Source: CAYVQZ01 sp964453435
Lineage (GTDB): Bacteria > Abyssobacteria > SURF-5
Assembly: GCA_964453435.1 (NCBI GenBank)
Contig: CAYVQZ010000029.1
Location: 1 to 61,951 of the forward strand
Direction of reading: 5' to 3'
DNA length: 61,951 nt
Part shown: in pieces, positions 27,001 to 36,392 of the stretch
How positions within the stretch are numbered: position 1 is the first letter of the stretch
How the letters are laid out: each line of letters opens with the position of its first letter
Notes under the pieces: generated by a model
Database searches by the model: none
Seen by the model: the letters and a program-made list of their open reading frames with translations, nothing else
Told to the model about the DNA's origin: nothing
Program-made: the position numbers and the translations under genes

Positions 27001-28047
27001 ATGGCGGAACCCCTGATGGTTCTCATCGGATGTGATTGCGATCCGGACAGGCCACGGTATGGCGGTGTTCGATACGATGAGCGCCGGGCGCCTTTGAAAT
27101 GGGACGGAGTGGAGCGGGGCATACGCTATCTGCGAGAGAGCCTGGAGAGGGTTGCGAAAAACACAGGCATTGAACCGAAAATCGTGTTTTGTGTTCGTTC
27201 CGACATGCAGATGGCCGAAATTTATGGCAGCGCTTCGTGGTCTGTTTCCCGGCATTCGGAATTGTGGCGAACGCTCGAGCGGGGGAGCCACGAGATCGCA
27301 TGGCATCCGCATCTGTGGCGTTGGAGCGAGGGCGAGGGCTGCTGGCGCCAGGAAACGCGGGACACGCAGTGGATTGAAGACTGTCTGGAGGTGGGGTTTT
27401 CGGGGTTTACGGAAGCTCTCGGAGAGAGTCCCGCCACCTGCCACATGGGATGGACGTTTCATAACAACACGAGCATGAGCAAGATTTCCCGCTTGGGCGT
27501 GCGGGTCGATTTCTCGGCTTCGCCGGGAGTGTTCATCGAGGGCCGCTCCGGCGATGCGGGCAGCGCGTTCGACAACTATGTAGACTGGCAAGGCTCTCCC
27601 CTTCGACCGTTTCATCCTTCAAAGGTCGACTACAGGAGACCCGCAAAGGAGGGTGAGGAGGAATTGCCTGTCTTCGAGATACCGAAATTCACCATCGAAT
27701 CTCCTGTTTTGAAGAAAGCAAAAGACCTTCTCTCGGGCGGGAAAGTTCGGGCGCGCGGCGCCGGCGTGGCGGTGTTTCTACAAGCCACGGTCCGGCCCCT
27801 GTTGTATCGCAGGTTTATAAAGGAGCGCCTTGAATCTGCGGAAGCCGAACCGTTTTTCTGCACGTATTTTCATCCTGACGAGTTGCTTCCCGCCCGTCCT
27901 CGATCGGCCAGGGGGTTTCTCTATGTCCGTGATAGTTTCGAGAAAAATTTGGTCGACATTATAAACACTGCCCGTCAGACGGGCAGGGATGTCCGCTTCG
28001 TCACAGGAAAAGAAGCGTTCCGATACTTGGGTTCCAAAGGGGGTTAG
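27001..28047 (+). CDS. Polysaccharide-deacetylase-fold protein, unknown substrate
   Basis: 348 aa; AAGGAG six nt before the ATG. The N-terminus LIGCDCDPDRPRYGG has the metal-binding Asp pattern of NodB-type deacetylases, and HEIAWHPHLWRW near residues 98-109 matches their HxxxH motif. A later basic-hydrophobic region is typical of the longer members. No signal peptide, so the substrate is probably cytoplasmic, for example a sugar or lipid-linked intermediate. No glycan genes adjoin it. Fold assignment fair, substrate unknown. Confidence 0.6.
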   Translation: MAEPLMVLIGCDCDPDRPRYGGVRYDERRAPLKWDGVERGIRYLRESLERVAKNTGIEPKIVFCVRSDMQMAEIYGSASWSVSRHSELWRTLERGSHEIAWHPHLWRWSEGEGCWRQETRDTQWIEDCLEVGFSGFTEALGESPATCHMGWTFHNNTSMSKISRLGVRVDFSASPGVFIEGRSGDAGSAFDNYVDWQGSPLRPFHPSKVDYRRPAKEGEEELPVFEIPKFTIESPVLKKAKDLLSGGKVRARGAGVAVFLQATVRPLLYRRFIKERLESAEAEPFFCTYFHPDELLPARPRSARGFLYVRDSFEKNLVDIINTARQTGRDVRFVTGKEAFRYLGSKGG

Positions 28048-28054
28048 CGAATTG

Positions 28055-28475
28055 GTCCCGCGGTTCGGCATTCCGAGCTTCGGGAACAGCGACTCTGTCC
28101 GATAATTATGTGTTTGACTGAAAACTGGAGCGAGGGGGTTGTACCCAATTACGGAATCGCACGTCTTTTGGTTCCGCCAAAGGCGGGATAGATTGGCGGA
28201 CTCCCCCGAAGCACGCATTAGTGAATTATCGGACAGCCACACAGTCCCGATTCTATCCCGCAAAATATGTGGGCCTTCGCTTCGCACAGCAAAGAAATGA
28301 CTGGATTCGCCGGTCAAGCCGGGAATGACAGGGTGGAGGATTCCGTAATTGGACACAGTGTATCTGTCCCACGATTGGAAAGCGACGCTCTCGGCCCGGG
28401 TTATTGGGGGACACCATGCCGCGTGGTGTCCCCCAATAACCCGCGTCACCAACCGCGGGGCAGATTCGCAGTCCC
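28055..28475. repeat. REP-like repeat cluster 8
   Basis: Contains an inverted copy of the GATTCCGTAATTGGGTACA unit (near 28140), a second direct but altered copy near 28329, GGACAGCCACACAGTCCCG, and a 47-bp palindrome (28397-28443). No gene seen. It lies directly before the HD-GYP regulator gene. Confidence 0.75.
28397..28443. repeat. Palindromic element, copy 3 of 3
   Basis: 23-nt arms (28397-28419 and 28421-28443) that pair completely with one T-G wobble around a central C. Core GGGGGACACCATGC. This is the longest of the three copies; the others are at 7845 and 12451. Confidence 0.85.
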
Positions 28476-28540
28476 CCCGCCCTGAAAGAGGGGCGGAGCT
28501 TGTGTTGTCGCTATGGCGGTAACAGCCGGAACTTTTTGAA

Positions 28541-29542
28541 ATGGCAAAAGCGAAGATTCTGGTCGTAGACGATGAGAAGACAATCGTCGAGCTCCACAGG
28601 AAACTGTTGGAGAAAAACGGATACCGCGTGATGGTCGCATACAATGGCGTGGAAGCCCTGGAAAAAGTTTCCGTAGAACAGCCAGACCTTGTCCTCACTG
28701 ATGTGTTCATGCCCGGAATGGATGGGCTTCAGTTGTGTGACAGGCTGAAGAGAGACACCGCCACGAATCTGATACCCATCATCATGGTGACGGCTGTCGA
28801 TGATTTCGACAACAAGATTCGGGGAATAGAGACGGGAGCCGACGACTATCTCACGAAGCCGGTTCGCCCTCGCGAGCTGTACGCCCGGGTGCGCTCCCTT
28901 CTCCGCATTAAAAGTCTGACCGACACCCTTGAAAGCGCCGAGACCGTGATCTTCACTTTGGCGAACGCTATCGAAGCCAAAGACCACTTCACCAAGGGGC
29001 ATATCGACAGGGTTTCATCTCTTGCGATGAATCTGGGACGGCACATCGGGTTGAGTGAAGAAGATATCAACACGCTGGGGAAAGCGGGTGCGCTCCACGA
29101 CATCGGCAAGATAGGCGTGAAAGATACGATTCTGAATAAACCCGGAAAGCTGACGGAGGAAGAGTTTGACGAGGTGAAGCGACATCCCGAAATCGGAGAG
29201 AAAATCTGCAGGCCGCTTCATTCTCTGGAGCCGGTGCTTCCCGCTATAAAGCATCATCACGAGAAATACGACGGAAGCGGCTATCCCTCCGGGCTTGCGG
29301 GTGAGGAGATACCATTGCTGGCCCGAATCATGGCCATAGCGGATGTTTACGACGCTTTGCGGTCCAAGCGCTCGTATCGCGAAGCCATGTCCCACCACGA
29401 GGCGATGCAGATTCTCAGGCAGGAGACGCTGGACAGAAAGTTTGACCCTGTCCTCTTCGAACGATTCGAGGAAATGATAGAATCAATAAAGGACGACTCG
29501 GACGACCTTCAAGCGAAGCCCGAAGCTTTGGGAAGCTTCTGA
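28541..29542 (+). CDS. Response regulator with HD-GYP output (c-di-GMP phosphodiesterase type)
   Basis: 333 aa. Receiver domain with acidic D10-D11, phosphoacceptor D54 and K in YLTKPVR. HD-GYP domain with LHDIGKIG near 185 and HHEKYDGSGYP near 238-248, so both the metal-binding HD and the GYP motif are intact, as in RpfG. It should hydrolyse c-di-GMP when phosphorylated, opposing the GGDEF protein at 6.3 kb. No kinase is adjacent. The upstream region is REP-like cluster 8. Confidence 0.95.
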   Translation: MAKAKILVVDDEKTIVELHRKLLEKNGYRVMVAYNGVEALEKVSVEQPDLVLTDVFMPGMDGLQLCDRLKRDTATNLIPIIMVTAVDDFDNKIRGIETGADDYLTKPVRPRELYARVRSLLRIKSLTDTLESAETVIFTLANAIEAKDHFTKGHIDRVSSLAMNLGRHIGLSEEDINTLGKAGALHDIGKIGVKDTILNKPGKLTEEEFDEVKRHPEIGEKICRPLHSLEPVLPAIKHHHEKYDGSGYPSGLAGEEIPLLARIMAIADVYDALRSKRSYREAMSHHEAMQILRQETLDRKFDPVLFERFEEMIESIKDDSDDLQAKPEALGSF

Positions 29543-29792
29543 TACGCTTCAACCATTCGCGTCGCCTCTCAAATTTCAGTTTTTCTCGACCACCATCGCA
29601 GGTTCCCACGGTCTCGAAGTCCGAAAGGTCTTTCCGCAATCATCCCGCTTGAATGGATTTTGATACAATAGATACGCGGTCGTTCTGTTATAATAGGAGA
29701 CCGCGCAAAATGCCGGGCAAGAAACACGTCGAGGCTCATTCAAGCAATTCCTGGTTGGTTTTCGGTTGGCTTTAACGGAAAGGAACATAAGA

Positions 29793-31433
29793 ATGGCGAA
29801 GGTATCAGGAGGAACACTGGCCGCCCAAGTAATGAAGAACGACGGTGTCAAGCACCTTTTCGGACTGGTAGGCGGACACGTCTATCCCATATTCGAGGGC
29901 TGCGTCGAGATGGGCATCAGGATTATCGACGTCCGTCACGAAGAATCAGGCGCCCACATGGCCGAGGGCTGGGCGCTCGCAACCGGCAAACCCGGGGTAT
30001 GCATCGGGACCGCAGGACCCGGATTCACAAATATGCTGACCGGCATTGCGAATTCGTATGCGGGCGGAACGCCGCTGCTTGCCATTGGAGGCCACGCTTC
30101 AGTCGGAGAGTTCGACACGGGAGCGCTTCAGGATTTCAACCAGATAGATGTCGTAAAGCCAATGACGAAGTTCGCCCGTACCGTTTATGAAACCGAGCGA
30201 ATTCCGGAATACATGGGAATGGCGTTGCGCCACGCGACGAGCGGCCGCCCCGGACCGGCGTACCTGGAAATCCCGATGGACCTGGCATTCAAAGAGGTGG
30301 ATGTGTCGTCCGTCTCCGTTCCCGAGTGCCACCGGCTCCAGTCGCCGCCCGCCGGCAATCCGCAGGATGTCTCGCGGGCGCTGGAACTGATTGAGAAGGC
30401 GAAGAAACCGATGATGGTCGCCGGCAGCGGGGTGTGGTGGGCGCAGGCTCACAAGGAATTGAAAGAGTTTATCGAGAAAGCCGACATGCCGCTTTATACG
30501 CGGTGCGCGGGCAGGGGTTCCGTGCCGGATGACCATCCCCTTTGCATCAGCCCGGGGTTTACCTTTGACCCCTCCCTCAGGGCCACCCTGGCCGAAGCCG
30601 ACCTCCTCATTCTCCTCGGAACACGCTTTGGTTTCACGTTCGCGGCCAACTTTCTGCCCCCGACATTAAAGGTCATTCGGATCGATATCGAGCCGGCCGC
30701 ATTGTGCAACGGGCGAACACCCGACGTGGGCATCGTGGGAGACGCGCGGATTGTCCTTCAACAGTTCATCGACGGCATCAAAAAACTGTCGCACAAGGAC
30801 TGGGTCGAGCAATTGCAGACGTCGCGGGCGCAAATGCGCGACGCGTTCGAGCCGCTTTTCACGTCGGAGCAGGTCCCGATTCATCCGCTGCGGCTTTTCC
30901 GCGAGATATCCAGCTTCCTCGACCGCGAAACCGTGGTCTGTGTGGACGGCGGCGACATGTGCGTGTGGGGCAACCTGGCGCTCCCCGCCATGGGCCCGGG
31001 CCTGTATCTATCGCTCGTTTCCTCGATATTCGGGTGCCTGGGAGTCGGCATCCCGTATGGAATTTCCGCCAAACTGGCGAACCCCGACAAGAGAGTGATT
31101 GTCACCACCGGCGATGGAAGCTTCGGATTGACGCTCATGGAGTTCGACACGGCGCTTCGCCACAACATCCCATTCGTGACGGTTATCGGGAACGACAAGT
31201 GCTGGGGCATGATTCACCGGCCGATGAAAAACCGCACGGGCTCCTCGATAGGGTGCGAACTGTCACACCGCCGGTACGACAAAATCGTCGAGGCGATGGG
31301 CGGCCATGGCGAGTACGTCGAGAATCCCGACGATATCGCCCCGGCGATTCAGCGGGCCATCGATTCCGGCCTGCCGGCCTGTGTGAACGTGATGACAGAC
31401 CCGGAGATAGGCCCCGGCCTCCAAGAGATGTAA
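29793..31433 (+). CDS. Thiamine-pyrophosphate enzyme, acetolactate synthase-like
   Basis: 546 aa from the ATG at 29793 (AAAGGAA upstream; an in-frame TTG at 29766 is not preferred). PYR domain Glu in VRHEESGAHMAEG near residue 50; TPP-binding GDGSFGLTLMEFDTAL near 440 followed by NDKCWG. FAD-region features of IlvB are weak, and GRPGPAYLEIPMDL resembles 2-hydroxyacyl-CoA lyase/oxalyl-CoA decarboxylase members. No small IlvH subunit is adjacent, which argues against a classic branched-chain role. Substrate unknown: a decarboxylase or ligase of 2-oxo or 2-hydroxy acids. Confidence 0.85.
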   Translation: MAKVSGGTLAAQVMKNDGVKHLFGLVGGHVYPIFEGCVEMGIRIIDVRHEESGAHMAEGWALATGKPGVCIGTAGPGFTNMLTGIANSYAGGTPLLAIGGHASVGEFDTGALQDFNQIDVVKPMTKFARTVYETERIPEYMGMALRHATSGRPGPAYLEIPMDLAFKEVDVSSVSVPECHRLQSPPAGNPQDVSRALELIEKAKKPMMVAGSGVWWAQAHKELKEFIEKADMPLYTRCAGRGSVPDDHPLCISPGFTFDPSLRATLAEADLLILLGTRFGFTFAANFLPPTLKVIRIDIEPAALCNGRTPDVGIVGDARIVLQQFIDGIKKLSHKDWVEQLQTSRAQMRDAFEPLFTSEQVPIHPLRLFREISSFLDRETVVCVDGGDMCVWGNLALPAMGPGLYLSLVSSIFGCLGVGIPYGISAKLANPDKRVIVTTGDGSFGLTLMEFDTALRHNIPFVTVIGNDKCWGMIHRPMKNRTGSSIGCELSHRRYDKIVEAMGGHGEYVENPDDIAPAIQRAIDSGLPACVNVMTDPEIGPGLQEM

Positions 31434-31464
31434 TTCGTAATAAGCGAGAACCAAAGGAGTCTCG

Positions 31465-31485
31465 ATGGCGGGAAAAAAGGGATGA
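31465..31485 (+). CDS. Six-codon leader or frameshifted true start of the M48 protease gene
   Basis: ATG at 31465 has AAAGGAG six nt upstream, the best ribosome site in the area, and encodes MAGKKG before TGA at 31483. That TGA overlaps the ATG (31482) of the protease as ATGA. Codons GGA AAA AAG hold the slippery heptamer A AAA AAG (31473-31479) in the right phase for -1 frameshifting, which would carry ribosomes straight into the protease frame. Either coupled reinitiation, programmed frameshift, or one missing A in a homopolymer would explain it. Confidence 0.45.
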   Translation: MAGKKG

Positions 31486-32660
31486 ACAAGCAGATGCCCG
31501 AGGCGGCGAAGCCTGATTCATCCGCTCAGGCACAGGAGCACGAAAAGGCCAGGGCGTACAACCGCGTCAAGCGGGTTCTTTTCCTTGTTGAACTCGGCGC
31601 AGGGCTGCTCTATCTGCTCATCCTTCTTTTTTCCGGACTGTCCTTTTTTCTCGCCCGCTCACTCGAGTCCGCGGTGGGGAACATCTGGCTCGAAATACCG
31701 CTGTACCTGCTCGTCGTCGGTTTGGCATACGACCTGCTGACCGCTCCGCTCGCCCTCTACAGCGGGTTCATAGTCGAGCACAAATATGAACAATCCACGC
31801 AATCGTTTGGCGCATGGATTTGGGACCAATTCAAAAGCAAGGCCGTTGGATACGTAATCGGGATTCCGCTCATCGAGGCGCTCTACTGGCTGCTTCGCAG
31901 CTATCCGCAGACGTGGTGGGTGATAGCTACCGTCATGTTCGTTGTGGTCGCCGTGATCATGGCTAACCTCGCCCCCCTCGTGTTAATGCCCCTTTTCTAC
32001 AAATTCGTTCCCTTGCGAGATGAGGAATTGAAAAGACGGCTCATCGAACTGTGCGAGCGTGTCAACACCAAGGTGCGGGGGGTGTACGAGATGGATATGA
32101 GCAGGAAAACGAGGGCGGCGAATGCGGCCTTGGTCGGATTGGGCAATACCCGCAGGATTGTGCTCGGGGACACCCTTCTTGAACGGTATGAACCCGACGA
32201 GATAGAAGCGGTTCTCGCTCACGAGCTCGGTCACCATAAAAATTGGGACCTGTGGAAGGGAATGTTCTTTCAGACCGCGATATCCGCCTTGGGGTTCTAT
32301 GTGGCGTTTCTTGCATTGGGCCGGTTGGCTGAGTATTTCGGTTTTCGGAGTCCGTCCGACTTGGCCGGTTTCCCGCTTCTCGCGCTTACGATTGCCGGGG
32401 TTTCTCTGCTCTTTCTGCCCGCATCGAACGCGTTCTCGAGGCGCCTCGAACGCCGGGCCGACGAATTCGCTTTGCGTCAGACAAACAACCCTCGCGCATT
32501 CGTCTCGATGATGAGAAAACTCGGAAGGCAAAACCTGTCGGAGTTCGACCCGAACCCGTTTATCGAGTTCGTGCTGTTTTCACATCCGTCCATCGGAAAA
32601 CGAATCAACAAAGCCCGGCAAATGTTCCCGGAGAGCTTCGAGCGGCCGGAAAAAGCTTGA
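31482..32660 (+). CDS. M48-family membrane zinc metalloprotease (Ste24-like)
   Basis: 392 aa. Several hydrophobic segments precede and follow the zinc motif HELGHH in VLAHELGHHKNWDL (near 247-251). The third ligand Glu lies in ERRADEFAL near 326. Length and layout match CAAX-protease/Ste24 homologues, which cleave membrane proteins. Its own ATG overlaps a six-codon leader with a strong ribosome site, so translation may be coupled. Preceded by the TPP enzyme on the same strand. Confidence 0.92.
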   Translation: MNKQMPEAAKPDSSAQAQEHEKARAYNRVKRVLFLVELGAGLLYLLILLFSGLSFFLARSLESAVGNIWLEIPLYLLVVGLAYDLLTAPLALYSGFIVEHKYEQSTQSFGAWIWDQFKSKAVGYVIGIPLIEALYWLLRSYPQTWWVIATVMFVVVAVIMANLAPLVLMPLFYKFVPLRDEELKRRLIELCERVNTKVRGVYEMDMSRKTRAANAALVGLGNTRRIVLGDTLLERYEPDEIEAVLAHELGHHKNWDLWKGMFFQTAISALGFYVAFLALGRLAEYFGFRSPSDLAGFPLLALTIAGVSLLFLPASNAFSRRLERRADEFALRQTNNPRAFVSMMRKLGRQNLSEFDPNPFIEFVLFSHPSIGKRINKARQMFPESFERPEKA

Positions 32661-32733
32661 AAAAGCCTCGGAATTTTCGATACACTTGAACAGACGGGAA
32701 GTCGGAAAAGACTCGAGGGGGAGAAACAGGCCG

Positions 32734-33285
32734 ATGGGAAAGGGACGTGTCGTCAACGTATCGAAAGAAGCGTGTGGCAGATTTGCGACCCGGCTCCAGC
32801 GCGCGGGTATACCGATTTCGGTTCTTTTCGCTCTTGCGGTTGTGCTTGGAGGATGTTCAAACCTCACCGGATGGCGCATTCCGGGAACCGAGAAGGGCGC
32901 CGGCGCCACCACGACGGTGTATCTGGTGTTGGAAAACGTCGGGACCATCCCCGAAGAGTTGAGAACACGGGGAGAGATATTTGTGGACGACGCGTTTTTC
33001 GGGAATACAAGCAGGCCCGAATATTATCGCTTTGTCGGGAACGAACTCGTGGTCGGAACGATAAAAATACAGAAAGAAAAAATCCACACCGTCAGGGTTG
33101 AGTACCCGAATTATGAACCGTTTGAGCACACCCAGTTCTTTGGCACGCTGCCGGAATATTCCGTCTCGTTTCGTTTAAAACATCAAGACACGGCGCAGGC
33201 TGCCGATGAATTAGATGATATTGCGGAAAGCGAAAAAGAGAAGACGGGGATATTCCATTCGATTTGGAAGATATTTGATGAATGA
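32734..33285 (+). CDS. Putative lipoprotein, unknown function
   Basis: 183 aa from the ATG at 32734 (a TTG frame start at 32686 seems less likely). Basic N-region, hydrophobic stretch, then lipobox VLGGC, so it is probably lipid-anchored. The mature part carries a beta-rich region (TVYLVLENVGTIPEEL, then EIFVDDAFFGNTSRPEYY), reminiscent of PEGA-like surface-layer domains, then a charged C-terminal helix. Not recognised with certainty. It lies between two membrane proteases. Confidence 0.65.
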   Translation: MGKGRVVNVSKEACGRFATRLQRAGIPISVLFALAVVLGGCSNLTGWRIPGTEKGAGATTTVYLVLENVGTIPEELRTRGEIFVDDAFFGNTSRPEYYRFVGNELVVGTIKIQKEKIHTVRVEYPNYEPFEHTQFFGTLPEYSVSFRLKHQDTAQAADELDDIAESEKEKTGIFHSIWKIFDE

Positions 33286-33493
33286 ACCCAAGAGGCAGTT
33301 CCAGCGTCCGGAAAACGACAATTGAAATATATGACTTCGAACGTGTTCCGGCGACACAGCGGTATCATCTCCGTTACCGTCGGCTTTTTGCCTCATGCGA
33401 ATGGTCGCGACTGTCCTTCGCTCGCTTCGACATCCTGAAGTTCTTCGAATCCGACTCTCTCGCACAGCCAGGCGCTTGCAATCGTGAGAATAC

Positions 33494-34309
33494 ATGATGA
33501 GACGCTATTATAGCGAGCCGGAATTTAATTTTTCGGTCCGGATATCTGATGTAGTAAAGAAGCTGGTCATTGTCAATGCGGCAATCTTTCTGCTCCAGCA
33601 GATATTTTGGTTGACCTTGAACGTCGATTATCTTTCTCTTTTCTTCGGGTTGAACTCTTACCGCGTCTTGCACGGCATGATATGGCAGCCTTTCACGTAC
33701 ATGTTTCTCCATTACGACCTCTTTCATCTCTTGTTCAATATGTTTGCGCTCTGGATGTTCGGGACGGACATCGAGCGGGTGTGGGGCGGGCGCTCGTTTC
33801 TGTACTACTACCTTTTCACCGGTGTCGGCGCCGGTCTTCTGAGCTTCTTTACCAGCATAGGCGTGAATGTGATAACAATCGGGGCCTCGGGGGCCATCTT
33901 CGGGATTCTTGTCGCTTTCGGCATGCTGTTTCCGAATCGGGTTGTGCTGGTGTTTTTCCTTTTCCCGATGCGAGCGAAGAACTTCGTGATTCTGTTTGCC
34001 GCAATCGAATTGTGGATGACCGTCTCTTCCGGCCCTCGCGCGGGCGGGGTCGCTCGTTTCGCCCATCTTGGAGGAATGCTTTTCGGCTATCTGTATCTCA
34101 AGTATGGCGATAGAATTCGGTACTCGATTCCGCGCATCACATTCGGGTCCGGTTCTCAGACACAGAAGAAGGCCGAGGATTGGGACTTGTTCATGGAGCA
34201 GGAAGTCGATCCGATACTTGACAAAATAAGCAGGGAAGGCATCCATTCGCTCACCCGCAAAGAACGACAGATTCTGAAGAAGGCCCGCGGCCGACGGCGC
34301 GAGGGATGA
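33494..34309 (+). CDS. Rhomboid-family intramembrane serine protease
   Basis: 271 aa. Six hydrophobic segments in about 190 residues. The catalytic Ser is near 133 in GASGAIFGIL; His near 190 in FAHLGGMLFGYL; the WR-like loop and the HLLFNMFALWMFG helix are present. A soluble basic C-terminal tail of ~70 residues follows. It cleaves membrane-spanning substrates. The stop overlaps the next start (ATGA at 34306). Confidence 0.93.
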   Translation: MMRRYYSEPEFNFSVRISDVVKKLVIVNAAIFLLQQIFWLTLNVDYLSLFFGLNSYRVLHGMIWQPFTYMFLHYDLFHLLFNMFALWMFGTDIERVWGGRSFLYYYLFTGVGAGLLSFFTSIGVNVITIGASGAIFGILVAFGMLFPNRVVLVFFLFPMRAKNFVILFAAIELWMTVSSGPRAGGVARFAHLGGMLFGYLYLKYGDRIRYSIPRITFGSGSQTQKKAEDWDLFMEQEVDPILDKISREGIHSLTRKERQILKKARGRRREG

Positions 34310-34974
34310 GCATGGAAAGTTTGTACGAACGATTCAGAGCGGTTGCGCGGTCCAACGGCGCAACCCTGTTCGGCGTCGCCGACCTCGATAGGATACGGGC
34401 CGACACCGACCTGCTCGACGCCCGCTACAATGTGTACTCGCGCGGCATATCTGTCGGGGTAACATTGAACGACGAGTCGCTCGCCACAATTACGGACGGT
34501 CCCACTCCCGAATACTGCGAAGAATATTTGAGGGTCAATAGAGTTCTTGATACCATCGCCTCAGCGCTCGTTGAGGAAATCCGCTCAACAGGGAGCAGTT
34601 CCATCGCGATACCCGCTTCCGAAGTCGTTGATTGGGAGCGACTGCGTGGTCATCTTCCGCACAAGTTGATCGCCCGGTACGCCGGGCTGGGGTGGATCGG
34701 GCGGAGTATTTTGCTCATAAACCCCGAGTTCGGCGCGCGCGTGCGATACGTGACGGTACTCACGAATATCATGCTTCCTGCGGATGCGCCCATGGACGCC
34801 GACTGCGGCGAGTGTGTTCGCTGTGTCGCGGTTTGTCCCGCCAACGCTCCGAAAAACGAGCCGGCGCATTTCGACCTGCGCGCCTGCTTCGACAAACTGG
34901 CCGAGTTCAATGAGAGGCTGGACAAACCACATTTCATTTGCGGCTTGTGTGTTAAAATATGTAATGGGAAGTGA
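34306..34974 (+). CDS. QueG-like iron-sulfur protein (epoxyqueuosine reductase related)
   Basis: 222 aa, shorter than true QueG (~310-380 aa). GLGWIGRSILLINPEFGARVR matches the QueG family phrase. Four Cys in CGECVRCVAVCP near 166-177 and three in CGLCVKIC near 211-218 can hold [4Fe-4S] clusters. The cobalamin-binding half of QueG is only partly recognisable, so function in queuosine synthesis is not certain. It overlaps the rhomboid gene by 4 bp. Confidence 0.75.
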   Translation: MSMESLYERFRAVARSNGATLFGVADLDRIRADTDLLDARYNVYSRGISVGVTLNDESLATITDGPTPEYCEEYLRVNRVLDTIASALVEEIRSTGSSSIAIPASEVVDWERLRGHLPHKLIARYAGLGWIGRSILLINPEFGARVRYVTVLTNIMLPADAPMDADCGECVRCVAVCPANAPKNEPAHFDLRACFDKLAEFNERLDKPHFICGLCVKICNGK

Positions 34975-35067
34975 GCCTGTTCGGCGATAACGCCGAACGC
35001 GGCGGAATTCATCGTTCGAAAACAACGCGGGGAACACGAGCCTTCCTCAGTCCGGAATTCGCTTGCG

Positions 35068-35610
35068 ATGGGACAAGTAAGGACCCCTCAGCCGGTCAAG
35101 TTGTTCGTGGCGATGCTGGCACAGCACATGGATATCTTCGCACTCGCGGAAGCCGAGATGTCCGCAGAGTACGGAAATATTGATGAGGTCAGTCCTCTTA
35201 TACCCTTCAACTTCACGAATTATTATGAAGATGAGATGGGCCCGAATCTCTTGCGAAAATTCGTCTCTTTCGAACGGCTGATAAACCCGAGGGAACTTGT
35301 CGCTGCGAAAATCTTCACGAATGACCTCGAAGAGAGAATCTCGGAACAGACCGGAAGCGAGCGCCGGTGCGTCAACCTCGATCCCGGCTATGTTTCCCTC
35401 TCGAAACTCGTGCTTGCGACAACGAAAGACTATTCGCATCGGATATATTTGGGCGATGGAATTTTTGCAGAGGTTACACTCTATTTCGCCAACAACTGCT
35501 TCAACCCCTGGCCGTGGACCTACCCCGACTATCGGACCGCCGAATATCGGGGATTTTTCGAATCCTTGCGGACGCAATACAAGGAAAAATTAAGGAGGAT
35601 GGATAGCTAA
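35068..35610 (+). CDS. DUF4416 family protein
   Basis: 180 aa. PVKLFVAML at the N-terminus and LDPGYVSLSKLVLATTKDYSHRI (in parts) are typical of DUF4416, a family of unknown function common in Desulfobacterota, Acidobacteriota and related bacteria. No known catalytic motif and no signal peptide. It is on the same strand as the preceding Fe-S gene after a 93-bp gap that I cannot assign. Confidence 0.8.
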   Translation: MGQVRTPQPVKLFVAMLAQHMDIFALAEAEMSAEYGNIDEVSPLIPFNFTNYYEDEMGPNLLRKFVSFERLINPRELVAAKIFTNDLEERISEQTGSERRCVNLDPGYVSLSKLVLATTKDYSHRIYLGDGIFAEVTLYFANNCFNPWPWTYPDYRTAEYRGFFESLRTQYKEKLRRMDS

Positions 35611-35636
35611 TACTTTTTTTGGGGGGGATGGGAACC

Positions 35637-36365
35637 ATGCAACGTGTCAGGAGATTGTTTGTTTTTTGTCTGAGCTCTCTTTGTCTGCTGAGCGTCTCGG
35701 ACAGGGCGGACGGCGATTTCCTCAAGTTCAAGAAGGGAGCAAAGAAACAGTGCGTTGTTATTGAAGAAGATGAGACCTGGGTGACGTTTTTGACGGCTAT
35801 GGGTGAAATGAAAATGCCGTATTCCCGCGTCGAATCGATCGAACGTGAGCCCGAGGAGGTAAACGAGGCGTTGATGGCGGAATGGGCGGACAAAAATACC
35901 GCGAGGTCTGAGGGGCAGAACGAAGAGGAGGAAAACGAGGAGGAGAAGCCGCGCGCTCGACGCACGTACAAGATAGAGATAAGAAAGCGCCGGGTGATGC
36001 TTGGCGCGCGGACCGCCGGGATTAAAGACGCTCAGCTCGTGGCGTCATTCAAAGTGACCGACCTTGGGACAATTGAAGGAAGTCACCTGTTTCATGTGAC
36101 GGTCACGTCTTTCAGGTCAATCAGGACCGATGTCTCGCCCCCGGACTTCCACGCTCTCACGAAGGATGGGATGCACATTAATCCGCATCCTTTGAAGAGG
36201 TATGAGGACCTGAAGGCATCGTTGGCTTTGAACGAGACGGCATCCGGACATGTTGCATTTCCGACGACTCAGGAGCTGGGCAAACTGGTTTTCAGTTCCG
36301 CTCTTGCGGAGTTTGAACTGGACCTCGAGACCGGCGATTATGATGTAAAAGGCGGGTTCTTTTAA
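35637..36365 (+). CDS. Secreted hypothetical protein
   Basis: 242 aa from the ATG at 35637; a TTG at 35619 and an ATG at 35628 are in frame, and a run of eight G bases lies just before. Signal peptide RRLFVFCLSSLCLLSV. The mature part starts with a Lys-rich beta segment, then a Glu-rich stretch (about 90-106) that could be flexible, and a beta-rich C-terminal domain. Not recognised. It is followed after 27 bp by another secreted protein. Confidence 0.65.
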   Translation: MQRVRRLFVFCLSSLCLLSVSDRADGDFLKFKKGAKKQCVVIEEDETWVTFLTAMGEMKMPYSRVESIEREPEEVNEALMAEWADKNTARSEGQNEEEENEEEKPRARRTYKIEIRKRRVMLGARTAGIKDAQLVASFKVTDLGTIEGSHLFHVTVTSFRSIRTDVSPPDFHALTKDGMHINPHPLKRYEDLKASLALNETASGHVAFPTTQELGKLVFSSALAEFELDLETGDYDVKGGFF

Positions 36366-36392
36366 TAACGCGATGAAGGTTCGAGCGGACCG

